From Thalassiosira profunda (taxonomy: Eukaryota; Bacillariophyta; Thalassiosirophyceae; Thalassiosirales; Thalassiosiraceae), in the NCBI GenBank assembly GCA_036939355.1, contig JALLAP010001625.1, forward strand, positions 1-11,953: DNA of 11,953 bases. Direction: 5' to 3'. The notes beneath the pieces are model-generated. The model did no database searches. It was not told where the DNA came from and saw only the letters and a program-made list of their open reading frames with translations. The stretch's first letter is position 1; every line of letters starts with the position of its first letter. Shown here piece after piece: positions 1 to 7,474 of the stretch. The translations under genes were made by a program, and so were the position numbers.

Positions 1-910
1 CAGCTGCCTCAATGTCTGTGCCACCAAAAACGCCGGGGGGCAGAGGTTTGACTGCCGGTGCTTTATATTCAAGCCAGCTCGCGGACATCCCCCCATTTCT
101 AGCCATTTGCCTCGTAGGAGCACAGATTGCGCAGCTGGTATCTTTGCATTTCCATAAGTGGCTCAGTATGTGGCGGCTAGAATTGCAGTGCTTGAAAGAA
201 CAGCTTTTCTCCCTGCAGCCGGTGACGTGCTTCCACACAGCCTTCATGTCTGCGCAGCGGCGAAACGCAGTGCACCTGTCGTTCTTGCATTTGGCGACGT
301 GCCGGAGCAGCATCAGACGCTGCGCTTTGTGACGAACTTTTGTGGCGGCGTCGGCCGGGGGCACCTTCTGCGGTTGGTTGGATTTTGCAATTCCACTCGC
401 AGCTCCGGCGGCGTGAGTTCCCGGGGGGAGATATCCAGCACCTTGCATCCCCGAAGGAGCTGCCGCAGGATCACCGCTGCCTTCTCCCTTCCCTGGATTA
501 GGAGGGGCTCCTGCGGCGGGGTCTTTGCTCTCAGATGACGGGGCGGGCTTTCGGTCATCACCGCTCCCCAACTTCAACCCCGATGGAGAGGCCGCGTGAT
601 GGTCGCTGCCTCCTCCCTCGCCAGATCCCACGGCGGGATCTTTTCGCTCCGATGCCAGGAATGCTTGGTCGATGCCGCCGCCCAACAACTTCGATTTTCC
701 GGCGGCTGGGTCTCCGCCCGGCGCCGGCGCCTGAGCAACCTCCACGCGATCCCCGAAGCGTCTCTTCCTCCCAGGAGCTGCAACGCCAGTCGCCCCGTCA
801 CCATCATTAGCCCCTGCCACCGCGGCGGAATCTCTCGGCGCCGGCGTATCGAGGGCGCCGTCCCTCGCGCCGTCGGGGGATTTGGCGGCGTCTTCCTTCG
901 ACGGAGGCAT
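1..910 (-). CDS. TAZ zinc-finger protein, CBP/p300-like (N-terminal part)
   Basis: The minus strand is open from an ATG at 910 to the left edge, giving 303 residues with no stop; the C-terminus is outside the window. Residues about 195-268 form a TAZ zinc finger with all three HCCC zinc sites: H204/C208/C213/C219, H228/C232/C237/C242 and H251/C255/C260/C263. The SSR-x-I-x-SH-x3-C stretch before the third site resembles TAZ1 of p300/CBP. In that family TAZ1 binds activation domains of transcription factors and lies N-terminal to bromodomain, HAT, ZZ and TAZ2 modules, none of which can be seen here. Residues 1-190 are low-complexity, rich in Gly, Ala, Pro and Asp, with a basic GRKRR patch near residue 47 that could be a nuclear localisation signal. 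The ATG at 910 is the first after an in-frame upstream TAA. It is divergent from the Rab gene. The TAZ domain is certain; membership of a full acetyltransferase is inferred. Confidence 0.88.
   Translation of the reverse strand, partial: MPPSKEDAAKSPDGARDGALDTPAPRDSAAVAGANDGDGATGVAAPGRKRRFGDRVEVAQAPAPGGDPAAGKSKLLGGGIDQAFLASERKDPAVGSGEGGGSDHHAASPSGLKLGSGDDRKPAPSSESKDPAAGAPPNPGKGEGSGDPAAAPSGMQGAGYLPPGTHAAGAASGIAKSNQPQKVPPADAATKVRHKAQRLMLLRHVAKCKNDRCTAFRRCADMKAVWKHVTGCREKSCSFKHCNSSRHILSHLWKCKDTSCAICAPTRQMARNGGMSASWLEYKAPAVKPLPPGVFGGTDIEAA
107..328 (-). other. TAZ-type zinc-finger domain (three HCCC sites)
   Basis: This is the coding span of the TAZ domain in the minus-strand gene, residues about 195-268. 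It carries twelve zinc ligands in the order H-C-C-C three times, plus the conserved MK dipeptide (residues 222-223) between sites one and two. Spacings within sites two and three match p300 TAZ1 closely. The loop in site one is shorter than in animal TAZ1, closer to plant and algal versions. Confidence 0.9.
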
Positions 911-1372
911 GGTCGCGGCGCCGCGAGTGTGGTGGTGGTGGTGGTGGTTTGCTGTTTGTTGAAGTTTGGGGGGCGTCGTACCTACGTTACGTAATACTTA
1001 CGCGGTACATAAAAGCACCAAACCAAAAAGCACGCACAAGCGCACAAGCAAGCAAAAGCAACAGCAAAAGCAACAGCAAAAGCAACAGCAAAAGCAAAAG
1101 GCCAACGCCAACGCTGGCGCTGGTGAGAGAGTTGGAGGCAGCCGAGGAAGCCGAGAAGGGGCGGGCTGCGGAGGAGGGGCAGCGTCAGAGGAGGTGCAGA
1201 ACGTTCGGGGATAATAAAACCAGCGGCTGGTGGATTCAGAGACATCGCATTCATCTTCACTCTATCTTTGTGCGCTGCGCTCGCTGCATGCACCTGCACC
1301 GTCGTCTGAGATATCTTTGGAAACGACCCGAGCAACACCGATCAAATCCTGACGACACGCGCCACAGCAAAA
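911..1372. promoter_or_regulatory. Divergent promoter between TAZ gene and Rab gene
   Basis: This 462-bp region separates two genes transcribed away from each other and must hold both promoters and both 5' leaders. It contains a (TGG)6 run at 930-947 in the TAZ-gene leader, a TACGT-rich segment at about 978-1012, and a four-copy 12-bp tandem repeat at 1051-1098. Short open frames here are compositional and have no family resemblance. No convincing TATA box is seen, although an AT-rich stretch lies at 1211-1218. Confidence 0.6.
1051..1098. repeat. 12-bp tandem repeat, four copies
   Basis: The unit agcaaaagcaac occurs at 1051-1062, 1063-1074 and 1075-1086 without change. A fourth copy at 1087-1098 differs at its last base. 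It lies in the divergent promoter upstream of the Rab gene. The surrounding sequence, 1021-1050, is rich in related CAAGC/AAGCA words, suggesting older decayed copies. Confidence 0.95.
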
Positions 1373-2416
1373 ATGCCTCATGTAGAAATGCCCCAAGCCG
1401 AATTCAAGGTGAGCGCGTGCTTGCGATATGTTATTATTTTTCTGTGGTGCACCCACAGTCCTACAATATCGCATAACAACCAGGTGGTCGTCCTCGGCGA
1501 CTCCCACATCGGAAAGACCTCCCTCGTCACCCGCTTCGCCGAGGGATACTACAGAGAAAACAGCCGCCCGGCCACAGTGGGCGCCTTCTTCGTCACAAAA
1601 AGGATATTGTCCTCGGACAACACCGCCACCAAAATCCAGATATGGGACACTGCCGGTGCCGAATCGTTCAAGGCCATGGCGCCCATGTTCTATAACAATG
1701 CCGCAGCGGTGATCGTTTGTTATGACGTGACTCGACGAGAGAGCTTCGAGGGGATGCGGGGATGGTTGGACGAGGTGAGGCGGAAGGTGAAGGTGGGGGA
1801 GGAAGTGGTGCTGGCCATCGCGGCGTTGAAGACGGATTTGCTGCAGAGTGGGAGCATTGCAGAAGTGCCCGAATACGAGGTGCGGCAATTGGCAGAGGCG
1901 CTGGGGGTGATTTATTTGCCCACGTCGGCCAAGTCGGGCGCAAACGTTGAACAGTTGTTTGTGGGCGTCGCAGACGAGGTGCTGCAAATCCGGCAGCAAA
2001 ATGGAGGGGTGATGCCCGGGGGCAACGATATATTGGTAACACCGCGGCACAATCTGCAAAATTCCACCCCGGCGTCGGACGACAGAGTGAAGATCGTTTC
2101 ACCACGGAGGCGGGATCAGTTCGACCACTACTACGACAAAAGCCATGGCAACGCAACAGAATTAAATGATGCGACGCTTCCCGCCGATCAATCGAGAGGG
2201 AAAACGAAGGAACAATCCAGGACCAGCAGGCCGACGACGCCCAGCACCACAGGGACGGGTGGCACCGACGAGGGAGATCTGTTGGCGTCGGCGCAGAAGA
2301 AAAAGAAGGATGGGAAGAAGAATGAAGGCAATCTTTGCGCAGACGAACCCTATTACACATGTCACCCCGCGGCGTGCGGCGCTGTGGACGGAAGTTCGGG
2401 CTGTATCGTGCAATAG
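1373..2416 (+). CDS. Rab5-like small GTPase with atypical G3/G4 motifs
   Basis: This is a Ras-superfamily GTPase, 322 residues once the intron at 1409-1483 is removed (exon 1 1373-1408, exon 2 1484-2416). Rab5-type GTPases switch between GDP and GTP forms on endosomal membranes. In spliced numbering the P-loop GDSHIGKTS is at 17-25, switch-I Thr is T43 in the Rab5/22-like context ATVGAFF, switch II reads WDTAGAE at 66-72, G4 reads LKTD at 127-130 and G5 reads TSAK at 159-162. Two positions are unusual: the catalytic Gln of DTAGQE is Ala71, and the Asn of NKxD is Leu127. The tail after about residue 185 is long (about 135 residues), polar, has a KKKKKDGKK basic run, and ends in CIVQ, a CaaX prenylation box rather than the usual Rab CC/CXC. 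The GTPase identity is firm. The Rab5-like assignment is inferred from switch-I and APMFY resemblance, and a divergent Rab or Ras-like class is possible. Confidence 0.88.
   Translation: MPHVEMPQAEFKVSACLRYVIIFLWCTHSPTISHNNQVVVLGDSHIGKTSLVTRFAEGYYRENSRPATVGAFFVTKRILSSDNTATKIQIWDTAGAESFKAMAPMFYNNAAAVIVCYDVTRRESFEGMRGWLDEVRRKVKVGEEVVLAIAALKTDLLQSGSIAEVPEYEVRQLAEALGVIYLPTSAKSGANVEQLFVGVADEVLQIRQQNGGVMPGGNDILVTPRHNLQNSTPASDDRVKIVSPRRRDQFDHYYDKSHGNATELNDATLPADQSRGKTKEQSRTSRPTTPSTTGTGGTDEGDLLASAQKKKKDGKKNEGNLCADEPYYTCHPAACGAVDGSSGCIVQ
1409..1483 (+). other. Intron of the Rab-like gene (75 nt, phase 0)
   Basis: The donor AAG|GTGAGC and acceptor ACCAG|GTG bracket 75 nt. Removing it joins FK directly to VVVLGD, the canonical Rab first beta-strand and P-loop order, which is why I chose these sites. 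The intron length is a multiple of three and has no in-frame stop, so an unspliced message would still be translatable with 25 extra residues. A closer CAG at 1456-1458 is rejected because it would shift the frame before the P-loop. Confidence 0.85.
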
Positions 2417-2678
2417 AAAGGATCACTTGAACGTCATCATTTTCTGAGCGCACAGAAGTGGCACTACCCCAGCCTTTCTCAGAGCTCTACTCTCTCTAGA
2501 AAAGATATCTACACAGACCTAACCCGACTCTTTGCTCCCTCCTAGATCACGTGACGTATTTCACGTGACCCTGCACTCCCCCGCTCACCCATCCACTCGG
2601 CAGCCGTTCCCGCTTGTCGACCCCCACCTCTCCCCCGCCCTCCCCTCCGGCCGCCTCTTCCTGAGAGGAACGGCGAGG
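2417..2678. promoter_or_regulatory. Spacer between Rab gene and MORN-MYND-LRR A; twin CACGTG sites
   Basis: This 262-bp region holds the 3' end of the Rab transcript and the promoter and leader of the downstream gene. Two identical TCACGTGAC palindromes lie at 2547-2555 and 2561-2569, each with a CACGTG core (G-box/E-box type, bound by bHLH or bZIP factors in eukaryotes), about 110-130 bp before the ATG. The last 60 bp before the ATG are CT-rich and resemble the leader of paralogue B, so homology between the two genes extends slightly upstream of the start. Confidence 0.55.
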
Positions 2679-5636
2679 ATGGCCGCCGATCATAGCGGCG
2701 ATATTTCGCCGGGGGGCGGGGGTCGATCGCCCGCGCCCTTCTGCTCCAACAATGCTCCCGATGGTGCAGAGGAGTCAAGGGGCGCCAATGCTGGTGCCGA
2801 ACTCGGGGTTGCGTCGTCGGAGACTACCCGCGGCGATGCCGACAATTCCGAGGTCATCGAAATCAGCTACGAGCCGGACTCTCTAGGCAAGCGAGGGACA
2901 GTCCGATACACCGGTGGTGACGTCTACGAGGGCGAACTCAAGGATGGCAAGAGGCACGGGACAGGCGTTTACAGATATGCAGACGGCGGCGTCTACGACG
3001 GCGAGTGGCAAGACGGCGCACAGCACGGAAAGGGGACAGCCACCTATGAAACCGGTATCTACAATGGCAATTGGAAGGACGGCGTAAAGCACGGGCGTGG
3101 GACCCAGACGTGGCGCGCGTCCGGTGCCATCTACGATGGGGAGTGGGAGGAAAATGAAATGCACGGTGTTGGATCCTACACCTGGGCATGCGGGGACGTG
3201 TACGAGGGAGAGAGGAGGGAGGGCAAGATGCACGGCGAGGGAACGCTCACATATGCCAACGGCAGTGTCTACGAGGGACAGTTCGAGGGTGGAAAGGAGC
3301 ACGGGGAGGGAACGCTCAAATATGCCAGCGGCCGTGTCTACGAGGGACAGTGGGCTGAAGGAAATGAGCACGGGAAGGGTACCTTGACGTACCCCTCGGG
3401 AGAAGTGTACGAGGGTCAATGGGTGGAGGGGAAGCGGCACGGAAAGTTCACATGGAAGGGCTCCAAGGGTGGCCTTTGCGAGCAAGTTTGGGCCAATGGG
3501 CGACAGACGGAGGGGAAGAGGCTCCGGAGAAAAGCGAGAGGTCCTGCGCCCGCCGTCTCAAGCGTTGTGAATTCGATTGGACTAGGCCTGAAGGACATGG
3601 GATTGCAAAATGCGCCCACCAACTCCGCCAACCCACCTGCTCCTGCATCCCCTCCTTCACGGCCAGCCACTTCCGCGAGCGAGATGGAGGCTCGCTCCAA
3701 TGCCAATCTCGAGGACCGCGACGACGACGCAATCGAGACAATCCGCGGCGATAACGGCGACGTCTACGAGGGCAAGGTAAAACACGGCGCGAGATATGGC
3801 AGAGGCGTCTGTAGGTACGCAAACGGTGATGTCTACGACGGCGAATGGAAGGCCAGCAAAAGGCACGGACGTGGGACCATGACATACGCGTCTGGCACCG
3901 TCTACGATGGACTGTGGGTGGAGGGGAAACACAGTGGTTGGGGGACCAAAACCTGGCCGGAAGGTGAGGTCTACGACGGGGAATGGAAGAACAACACGCA
4001 ACACGGTGTCGGAAGCTACACCTGGGCTGACGGGGAAGTGTACGAGGGTCAGTGGGTGGAGGGGATTCAGCAGGGAAAGGGCGTCTACAGGTATGCGTGC
4101 GGAAACGTCTACGATGGGGAATGGAAGGATGGAAAGCACCACGGGCACGGGACCAGAACCTGGACGGACGGCGCCGTGCACGAAGGTGGATGGAAGGACA
4201 ACATTCAGTACGGGTGGGGGAAACAGACTCTCCCTTCCGGGGACGTGTTCGAGGGCGAGTGGGTGGATGGACAGCTGAGAGGAAATAATAAAGAAGAGGG
4301 CATCGTGGCCAAGGCTAAAGCCCGGAGTGAGGGCACAGCTCCCGGCGCCAGCGATGAGAAGCAACCGGAGAAGGAGAGGCGCATCTACGACCATGAGCGC
4401 ACGTTGCGATCGGCACAATCTCAAGAGCGGAGGATGGAAAGAAACGTGACAGCCGAAAAATGCGAGCATTGCGGCGCAGACGACGTTCAATACAAATTGC
4501 GGGTATGCTCAGGTTGCAACCTGGCGCTCTACTGCTCCCCTGCCTGTCAAAAGGCCGCGAGTCGATCTCATCGGAGGATCTGCGATATCATTTCAGAGCT
4601 GCCGCCACGGGATTCTGATGGGCTCGTCCTGAAATTCGACGGAGAGAAACAGAACGACTTCGATGCGGGTCTGCGATATGCGACAAAGTACATGCCCAAC
4701 CTGAAGCATCTAGAAATGAATCTGACAGGGGTGTGGGCGGAGGAAGAAAGCACAACCAAACTCTCTTCAGAGAAAATGTCTTCATTCTTGAGATCAAAGA
4801 GGGGGGTACTGGAATCAGTCTTATTAGTGTCTTGTGCACTCTACGGGGACCACTGGAAGGAAATGCAGGGGCTGAAGCAGCTGCATTTTGAAAATGCTTC
4901 ATTTGATGGGGTCCAGTCCCTTCATGCCGTTATTCGTCAACAGAAGGACACGCTGATTGCCTTCACCCTTCCATTTTTGGGGGATTGTTGGGCCCCAGCG
5001 AGTTGCCGCCAATCGCTTACGCAAGCACTCAACTCTTGCAAAAGTCTGGTCAAGCTTGATTTGCAAGGTTGCTTGCTTACAGACTGCGACTTGAAGGTAT
5101 TGCTTCGCGACCTGTCCAATCTCCGCATCCTCGATCTCAGGCGGAATAAATGCCAAACGCACGAATTTACGGACAAAGGTTGCGGCATAATAGCTCGGCA
5201 GTGTCCCAATCTTCAAGAACTCAATCTGGACGACCATGATCGCCTTTCAATGAAGGGAATCTACCAGATTTTCAAAGGATGTGCTCATCTCAGATATTTC
5301 CTCACTACGACACGCAAATTGATCCGTGACGACATTCGGAGTTTGTTGGATGTAGCTCCTCAACTGGTGTGTCTTTCGTTGGGACGCAAGCACGGCATTA
5401 CATCTCCAGGCCTAGGCGAGATCATTGAGGAAACGGGCGGGAGAACTCTACTTGTTGGTGGCTGTGAGAACAATCCTCACTTAATCCACGTTCCCTTGGT
5501 CAACTATTCGATGCTATCAGAGAAGGCCAAGGAAAACTATGACCGTCAGTGGGATCTCATGGAAGAAATCCACGACAAAAGAAAGAATCGGAGGGTTACA
5601 AATCGGTGGGAAGAGTTGTGGAAAGGCGTCAGCTAA
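2679..5636 (+). CDS. MORN-MYND-LRR protein A
   Basis: This intronless reading frame encodes 985 residues of unknown function. After a disordered N-terminus (1 to about 75) come two blocks of eight MORN repeats each (about 82-265 and 362-540), of the form VYEG-x-W-x-x-G-x-x-H-G-x-G-x-x-x-Y-x-x-G. A Pro/Ala/Ser-rich linker separates them. A complete MYND zinc finger spans C595-C635 (CxxC, x11, CxxC, x4-Y-C, x3, C, x7, H, x3, C). About 300 residues of leucine-rich repeats of the F-box/AMN1-like type follow. MORN repeats usually mediate membrane or protein contacts, MYND fingers bind proline-rich peptides, and LRRs bind proteins, so a scaffold or adaptor role is a fair inference. No SET, kinase or other catalytic domain is visible. 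The ATG at 2679 is preferred because paralogue B has the same ARMAA context; the frame continues upstream only with a non-ATG codon. Confidence 0.9.
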   Translation: MAADHSGDISPGGGGRSPAPFCSNNAPDGAEESRGANAGAELGVASSETTRGDADNSEVIEISYEPDSLGKRGTVRYTGGDVYEGELKDGKRHGTGVYRYADGGVYDGEWQDGAQHGKGTATYETGIYNGNWKDGVKHGRGTQTWRASGAIYDGEWEENEMHGVGSYTWACGDVYEGERREGKMHGEGTLTYANGSVYEGQFEGGKEHGEGTLKYASGRVYEGQWAEGNEHGKGTLTYPSGEVYEGQWVEGKRHGKFTWKGSKGGLCEQVWANGRQTEGKRLRRKARGPAPAVSSVVNSIGLGLKDMGLQNAPTNSANPPAPASPPSRPATSASEMEARSNANLEDRDDDAIETIRGDNGDVYEGKVKHGARYGRGVCRYANGDVYDGEWKASKRHGRGTMTYASGTVYDGLWVEGKHSGWGTKTWPEGEVYDGEWKNNTQHGVGSYTWADGEVYEGQWVEGIQQGKGVYRYACGNVYDGEWKDGKHHGHGTRTWTDGAVHEGGWKDNIQYGWGKQTLPSGDVFEGEWVDGQLRGNNKEEGIVAKAKARSEGTAPGASDEKQPEKERRIYDHERTLRSAQSQERRMERNVTAEKCEHCGADDVQYKLRVCSGCNLALYCSPACQKAASRSHRRICDIISELPPRDSDGLVLKFDGEKQNDFDAGLRYATKYMPNLKHLEMNLTGVWAEEESTTKLSSEKMSSFLRSKRGVLESVLLVSCALYGDHWKEMQGLKQLHFENASFDGVQSLHAVIRQQKDTLIAFTLPFLGDCWAPASCRQSLTQALNSCKSLVKLDLQGCLLTDCDLKVLLRDLSNLRILDLRRNKCQTHEFTDKGCGIIARQCPNLQELNLDDHDRLSMKGIYQIFKGCAHLRYFLTTTRKLIRDDIRSLLDVAPQLVCLSLGRKHGITSPGLGEIIEETGGRTLLVGGCENNPHLIHVPLVNYSMLSEKAKENYDRQWDLMEEIHDKRKNRRVTNRWEELWKGVS
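2880..4270 (+). repeat. Internal 840-bp duplication carrying eight MORN repeats
   Basis: Two MORN blocks align at a constant offset of 840 bp (280 codons). The segment cgtctacgag before repeat 1 is at 2921 and 3761. The tacacctgggc before repeat 5 is at 3177 and 4017. Within repeats 2-3 the offset becomes 843 and then returns to 840, because one codon missing in copy 1 is balanced by an extra one later. Matching repeats correspond one to one, for example the HGVGSYTWA unit is fourth in both blocks. This indicates duplication of a whole block rather than repeat-by-repeat growth. Confidence 0.8.
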
Positions 5637-5944
5637 CAGACTTGACCGGACCCTCTACCCAGCGGGATATCTGGAATCCTGATGTTACTCGACGACATCT
5701 GAGCAAAGGGACTGATCCGGAGGTTGCAAACAGTGGGCAGGTCTGTGAAGGGAGGATGATGGCCCAATAACTGTAATATCAGGGCATTTTTTCCCGTCAA
5801 CACGTAGCAACATCTAAATATGGACCTCCTCCTAATCTAAGCCTATGGAGTGCCCACGGGTCCGTTGCGCCAAGCCACTTGCGCATGATTATTTCATGCC
5901 AAAGACGCCCGCAATATTCTTTCCTCCTCTCCACGCAAGCCACC
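5637..5944. other. Convergent 3' spacer between MORN-MYND-LRR A and V-ATPase C
   Basis: This 308-bp region separates two genes that converge, so it must hold both 3' untranslated regions. An AT-rich stretch lies around 5770-5840. I see no RNA gene, repeat or coding sequence with family resemblance; the short open frames are unremarkable. Confidence 0.6.
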
Positions 5945-7474
5945 TCACGGATCAAATTTGATCAGCACAAAATCGTGGTACTCCTCGTCGTCCTCGATGT
6001 CCTCCTCCTTCCCCTTGTTCTCGCCGAACGTCTTATCCAACGCCCCCACCAATTGGGGCTCCTTCCCACCCGTCACCTTGTACAGCACCGCGGTGAAGTC
6101 CACGGGCAATCCGTATCGCAGCACGCTCTCCACGAACACCCGGATCACCTTAATGTGCATCCAGGCCACGAACGCCTCGCCGTAGTGCGTCTTGCACCAT
6201 CGCGTCAATCCCGAGCGGGTGTTGTCCACCTCCACCTGGAGCTGCTCCAACGCCATGGCCGCCTTGCCCTGCTGGGCCGGATCGTAAGTGAAGTTCTCCC
6301 GGACCATGTAACGCTTTTCGCGTAGGACCTTCGCGAAGGCGTCGAGGAGGTCGATTTTGGTGCCCGCCACAAACTCCTCTCCCTCGTAGTACCCGGCCTC
6401 GTACATGCTCCGCAGCACCGTCACGGTGTACAGAATGCTGTCGTTGTCCTCCGTGACCTTCTCCAGCGATCCAGGAACGACCGGGGATCCCTTCTTCCCG
6501 TGCCGGTCCACCTGGGCGNTCCTCCGTGACCTTCTCCAGCGATCCAGGAACGACCGGGGATCCCTTCTTCCCGTGCCGGTCCACCTGGGCGCCAAAGTTT
6601 GCCGACTGCCCGAGGCCACCGGGGTTGTTGGACCAGTCCGGCCCTGCATTGCATTGGAGAGATGTGCACATAAGATGTGAGCAAACTTGATTGCGAAATA
6701 AAAGCACCGGATGACAACGCCAAACGAGCACAGAAGCGAGCCAAAGAGGCAAACAATCAGGTGCTTCAATATAAGTCTCCTGTTGCAGCTCCAACCACGC
6801 CACAAAGAAATCTCAACGCACTCACCTCCGTAGCCCACCAGCTCGGTGCCCATGCCGTACACGTCCTTCTCGAACGCCTCCCTCTGCGATTTCCCCACCG
6901 CCACGAACAGCGTCTTCAGGTACTCCGTATCGTAAATCTTCAACCCCCGCACCGTCTTCTCGTCCAGGACGTCGTTCAGGTCGACCGTCATCAGGTTCCC
7001 CCCCTTCTTCCGCTTCGCGTCCTGCAGCGCCACCTGCTTCTCCCCGTAGCTGTTCGAGAGCTGCTTCAACTCCTCGTCGATGGCGGCGACGCCCCCCGAA
7101 ATGAGCGAGACCAACTCTTTGAGGGGGCGGCGGTTGGGGAACTTGGCGTAATCCCACGCGAACTGCTGGATGTACCGCGTGGAGGGGACGCCCCCGACGG
7201 TCAATTCCGAGCCCTTCTTGCCCGCCAAATCGTGCGAGCTCTTCTCCACCTTCCGGACGATCGATTCGATGAGGTGATCGGTCTTGCCGAGGTCGTCGCT
7301 CAGGTTCATGAGGGAATCGAGCGTCCCGACCATGAGGGACGGGACCTCGAGCTTGAACATCTCGCCGTACGGGGCAGAGGGGCAGGCCGCCGCATTTTGG
7401 AGTTGGCGGTAGGACGTCTCCGGCGCCTGGCCGGAGTTGGAGATGGCGGCGATGAGGTAGGACGGGTGGGACAT
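5945..7474 (-). CDS. ATP6V1C: V-type H+-ATPase subunit C (Vma5/ATP6V1C), frame broken at an assembly N
   Basis: Subunit C of the peripheral V1 sector links V1 to Vo through the stators and is released on reversible disassembly of the proton pump on vacuoles and endosomes. Exon 1 is 7474-6826 and exon 2 is 6643-5945, separated by a 182-nt intron. The N-terminus carries the family pattern SYLIAAISNSG. The middle holds VVPGS (about 247-251), matching the VVPRS motif of the family. The C-terminus has the signature RVFVESVLRYGLPVDF (about 360-375) and ends in an acidic EEYHDFVLIKFDP tail like other subunit C proteins. The frame shifts at a single N (6519) inside a perfect 72-bp duplication. Discounting the 73 extra bases gives 424 residues, close to the usual 380-400. 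The ATG at 7474 (context CACCATGT) directly precedes the conserved start; the frame upstream of it lacks homology. It is divergent from the complex I-like gene. Confidence 0.93.
   Translation of the reverse strand: MSHPSYLIAAISNSGQAPETSYRQLQNAAACPSAPYGEMFKLEVPSLMVGTLDSLMNLSDDLGKTDHLIESIVRKVEKSSHDLAGKKGSELTVGGVPSTRYIQQFAWDYAKFPNRRPLKELVSLISGGVAAIDEELKQLSNSYGEKQVALQDAKRKKGGNLMTVDLNDVLDEKTVRGLKIYDTEYLKTLFVAVGKSQREAFEKDVYGMGTELVGYGGECVEISLWRGWSCNRRLILKHLIVCLFGSLLCSFGVVIRCFYFAIKFAHILCAHLSNAMQGRTGPTTPVASGSRQTLAPRWTGTGRRDPRSFLDRWRRSRRXAQVDRHGKKGSPVVPGSLEKVTEDNDSILYTVTVLRSMYEAGYYEGEEFVAGTKIDLLDAFAKVLREKRYMVRENFTYDPAQQGKAAMALEQLQVEVDNTRSGLTRWCKTHYGEAFVAWMHIKVIRVFVESVLRYGLPVDFTAVLYKVTGGKEPQLVGALDKTFGENKGKEEDIEDDEEYHDFVLIKFDP
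6447..6591. repeat. Perfect 72-bp direct duplication around one N
   Basis: Bases 6447-6518 and 6520-6591 are identical and are separated only by the N at 6519. The duplicated segment is coding sequence of V-ATPase subunit C, and the 73 extra bases shift the frame. The pattern is what results when two contigs that overlap at their ends are joined by a placeholder gap instead of being merged. It is therefore probably not biological. Confidence 0.95.
6644..6825 (-). other. Intron of the V-ATPase subunit C gene (182 nt)
   Basis: On the minus strand the donor reads GGAG|GTGAGTGCG and the acceptor CAATGCAG|GGCC. The splice is phase 1 and joins ELVGYG to GPDWSNNPGG, after which the frame leads straight into the conserved GKKGSPVVPGS region. 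The unspliced frame instead runs through non-conserved hydrophobic residues. The same GGAG|GTGAGTGCG donor word occurs at 7693-7705 on the plus strand. Confidence 0.85.

Noticed and set aside
949..1476. 175-codon plus-strand frame with a KSNSKSNS repeat
   Set aside because: The repeat is simply the 12-bp tandem array translated; the frame runs into the Rab exon and intron in another phase.
1262..2059. 265-codon minus-strand open frame opposite the Rab gene
   Set aside because: It is the antisense shadow of a clear GTPase coding sequence and has no recognisable domain.
2532..2678. N-terminal extension of MORN-MYND-LRR A
   Set aside because: It starts at a non-ATG codon and crosses the twin G-box sites; the first ATG at 2679 matches paralogue B.
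2883..3485. Long minus-strand frames over the MORN arrays (also 3657-4490 and 9495-10529 on the other strand)
   Set aside because: Their periodic hydrophobic repeats (such as LALVDVA-like units) are mirror translations of MORN repeats, not independent genes.
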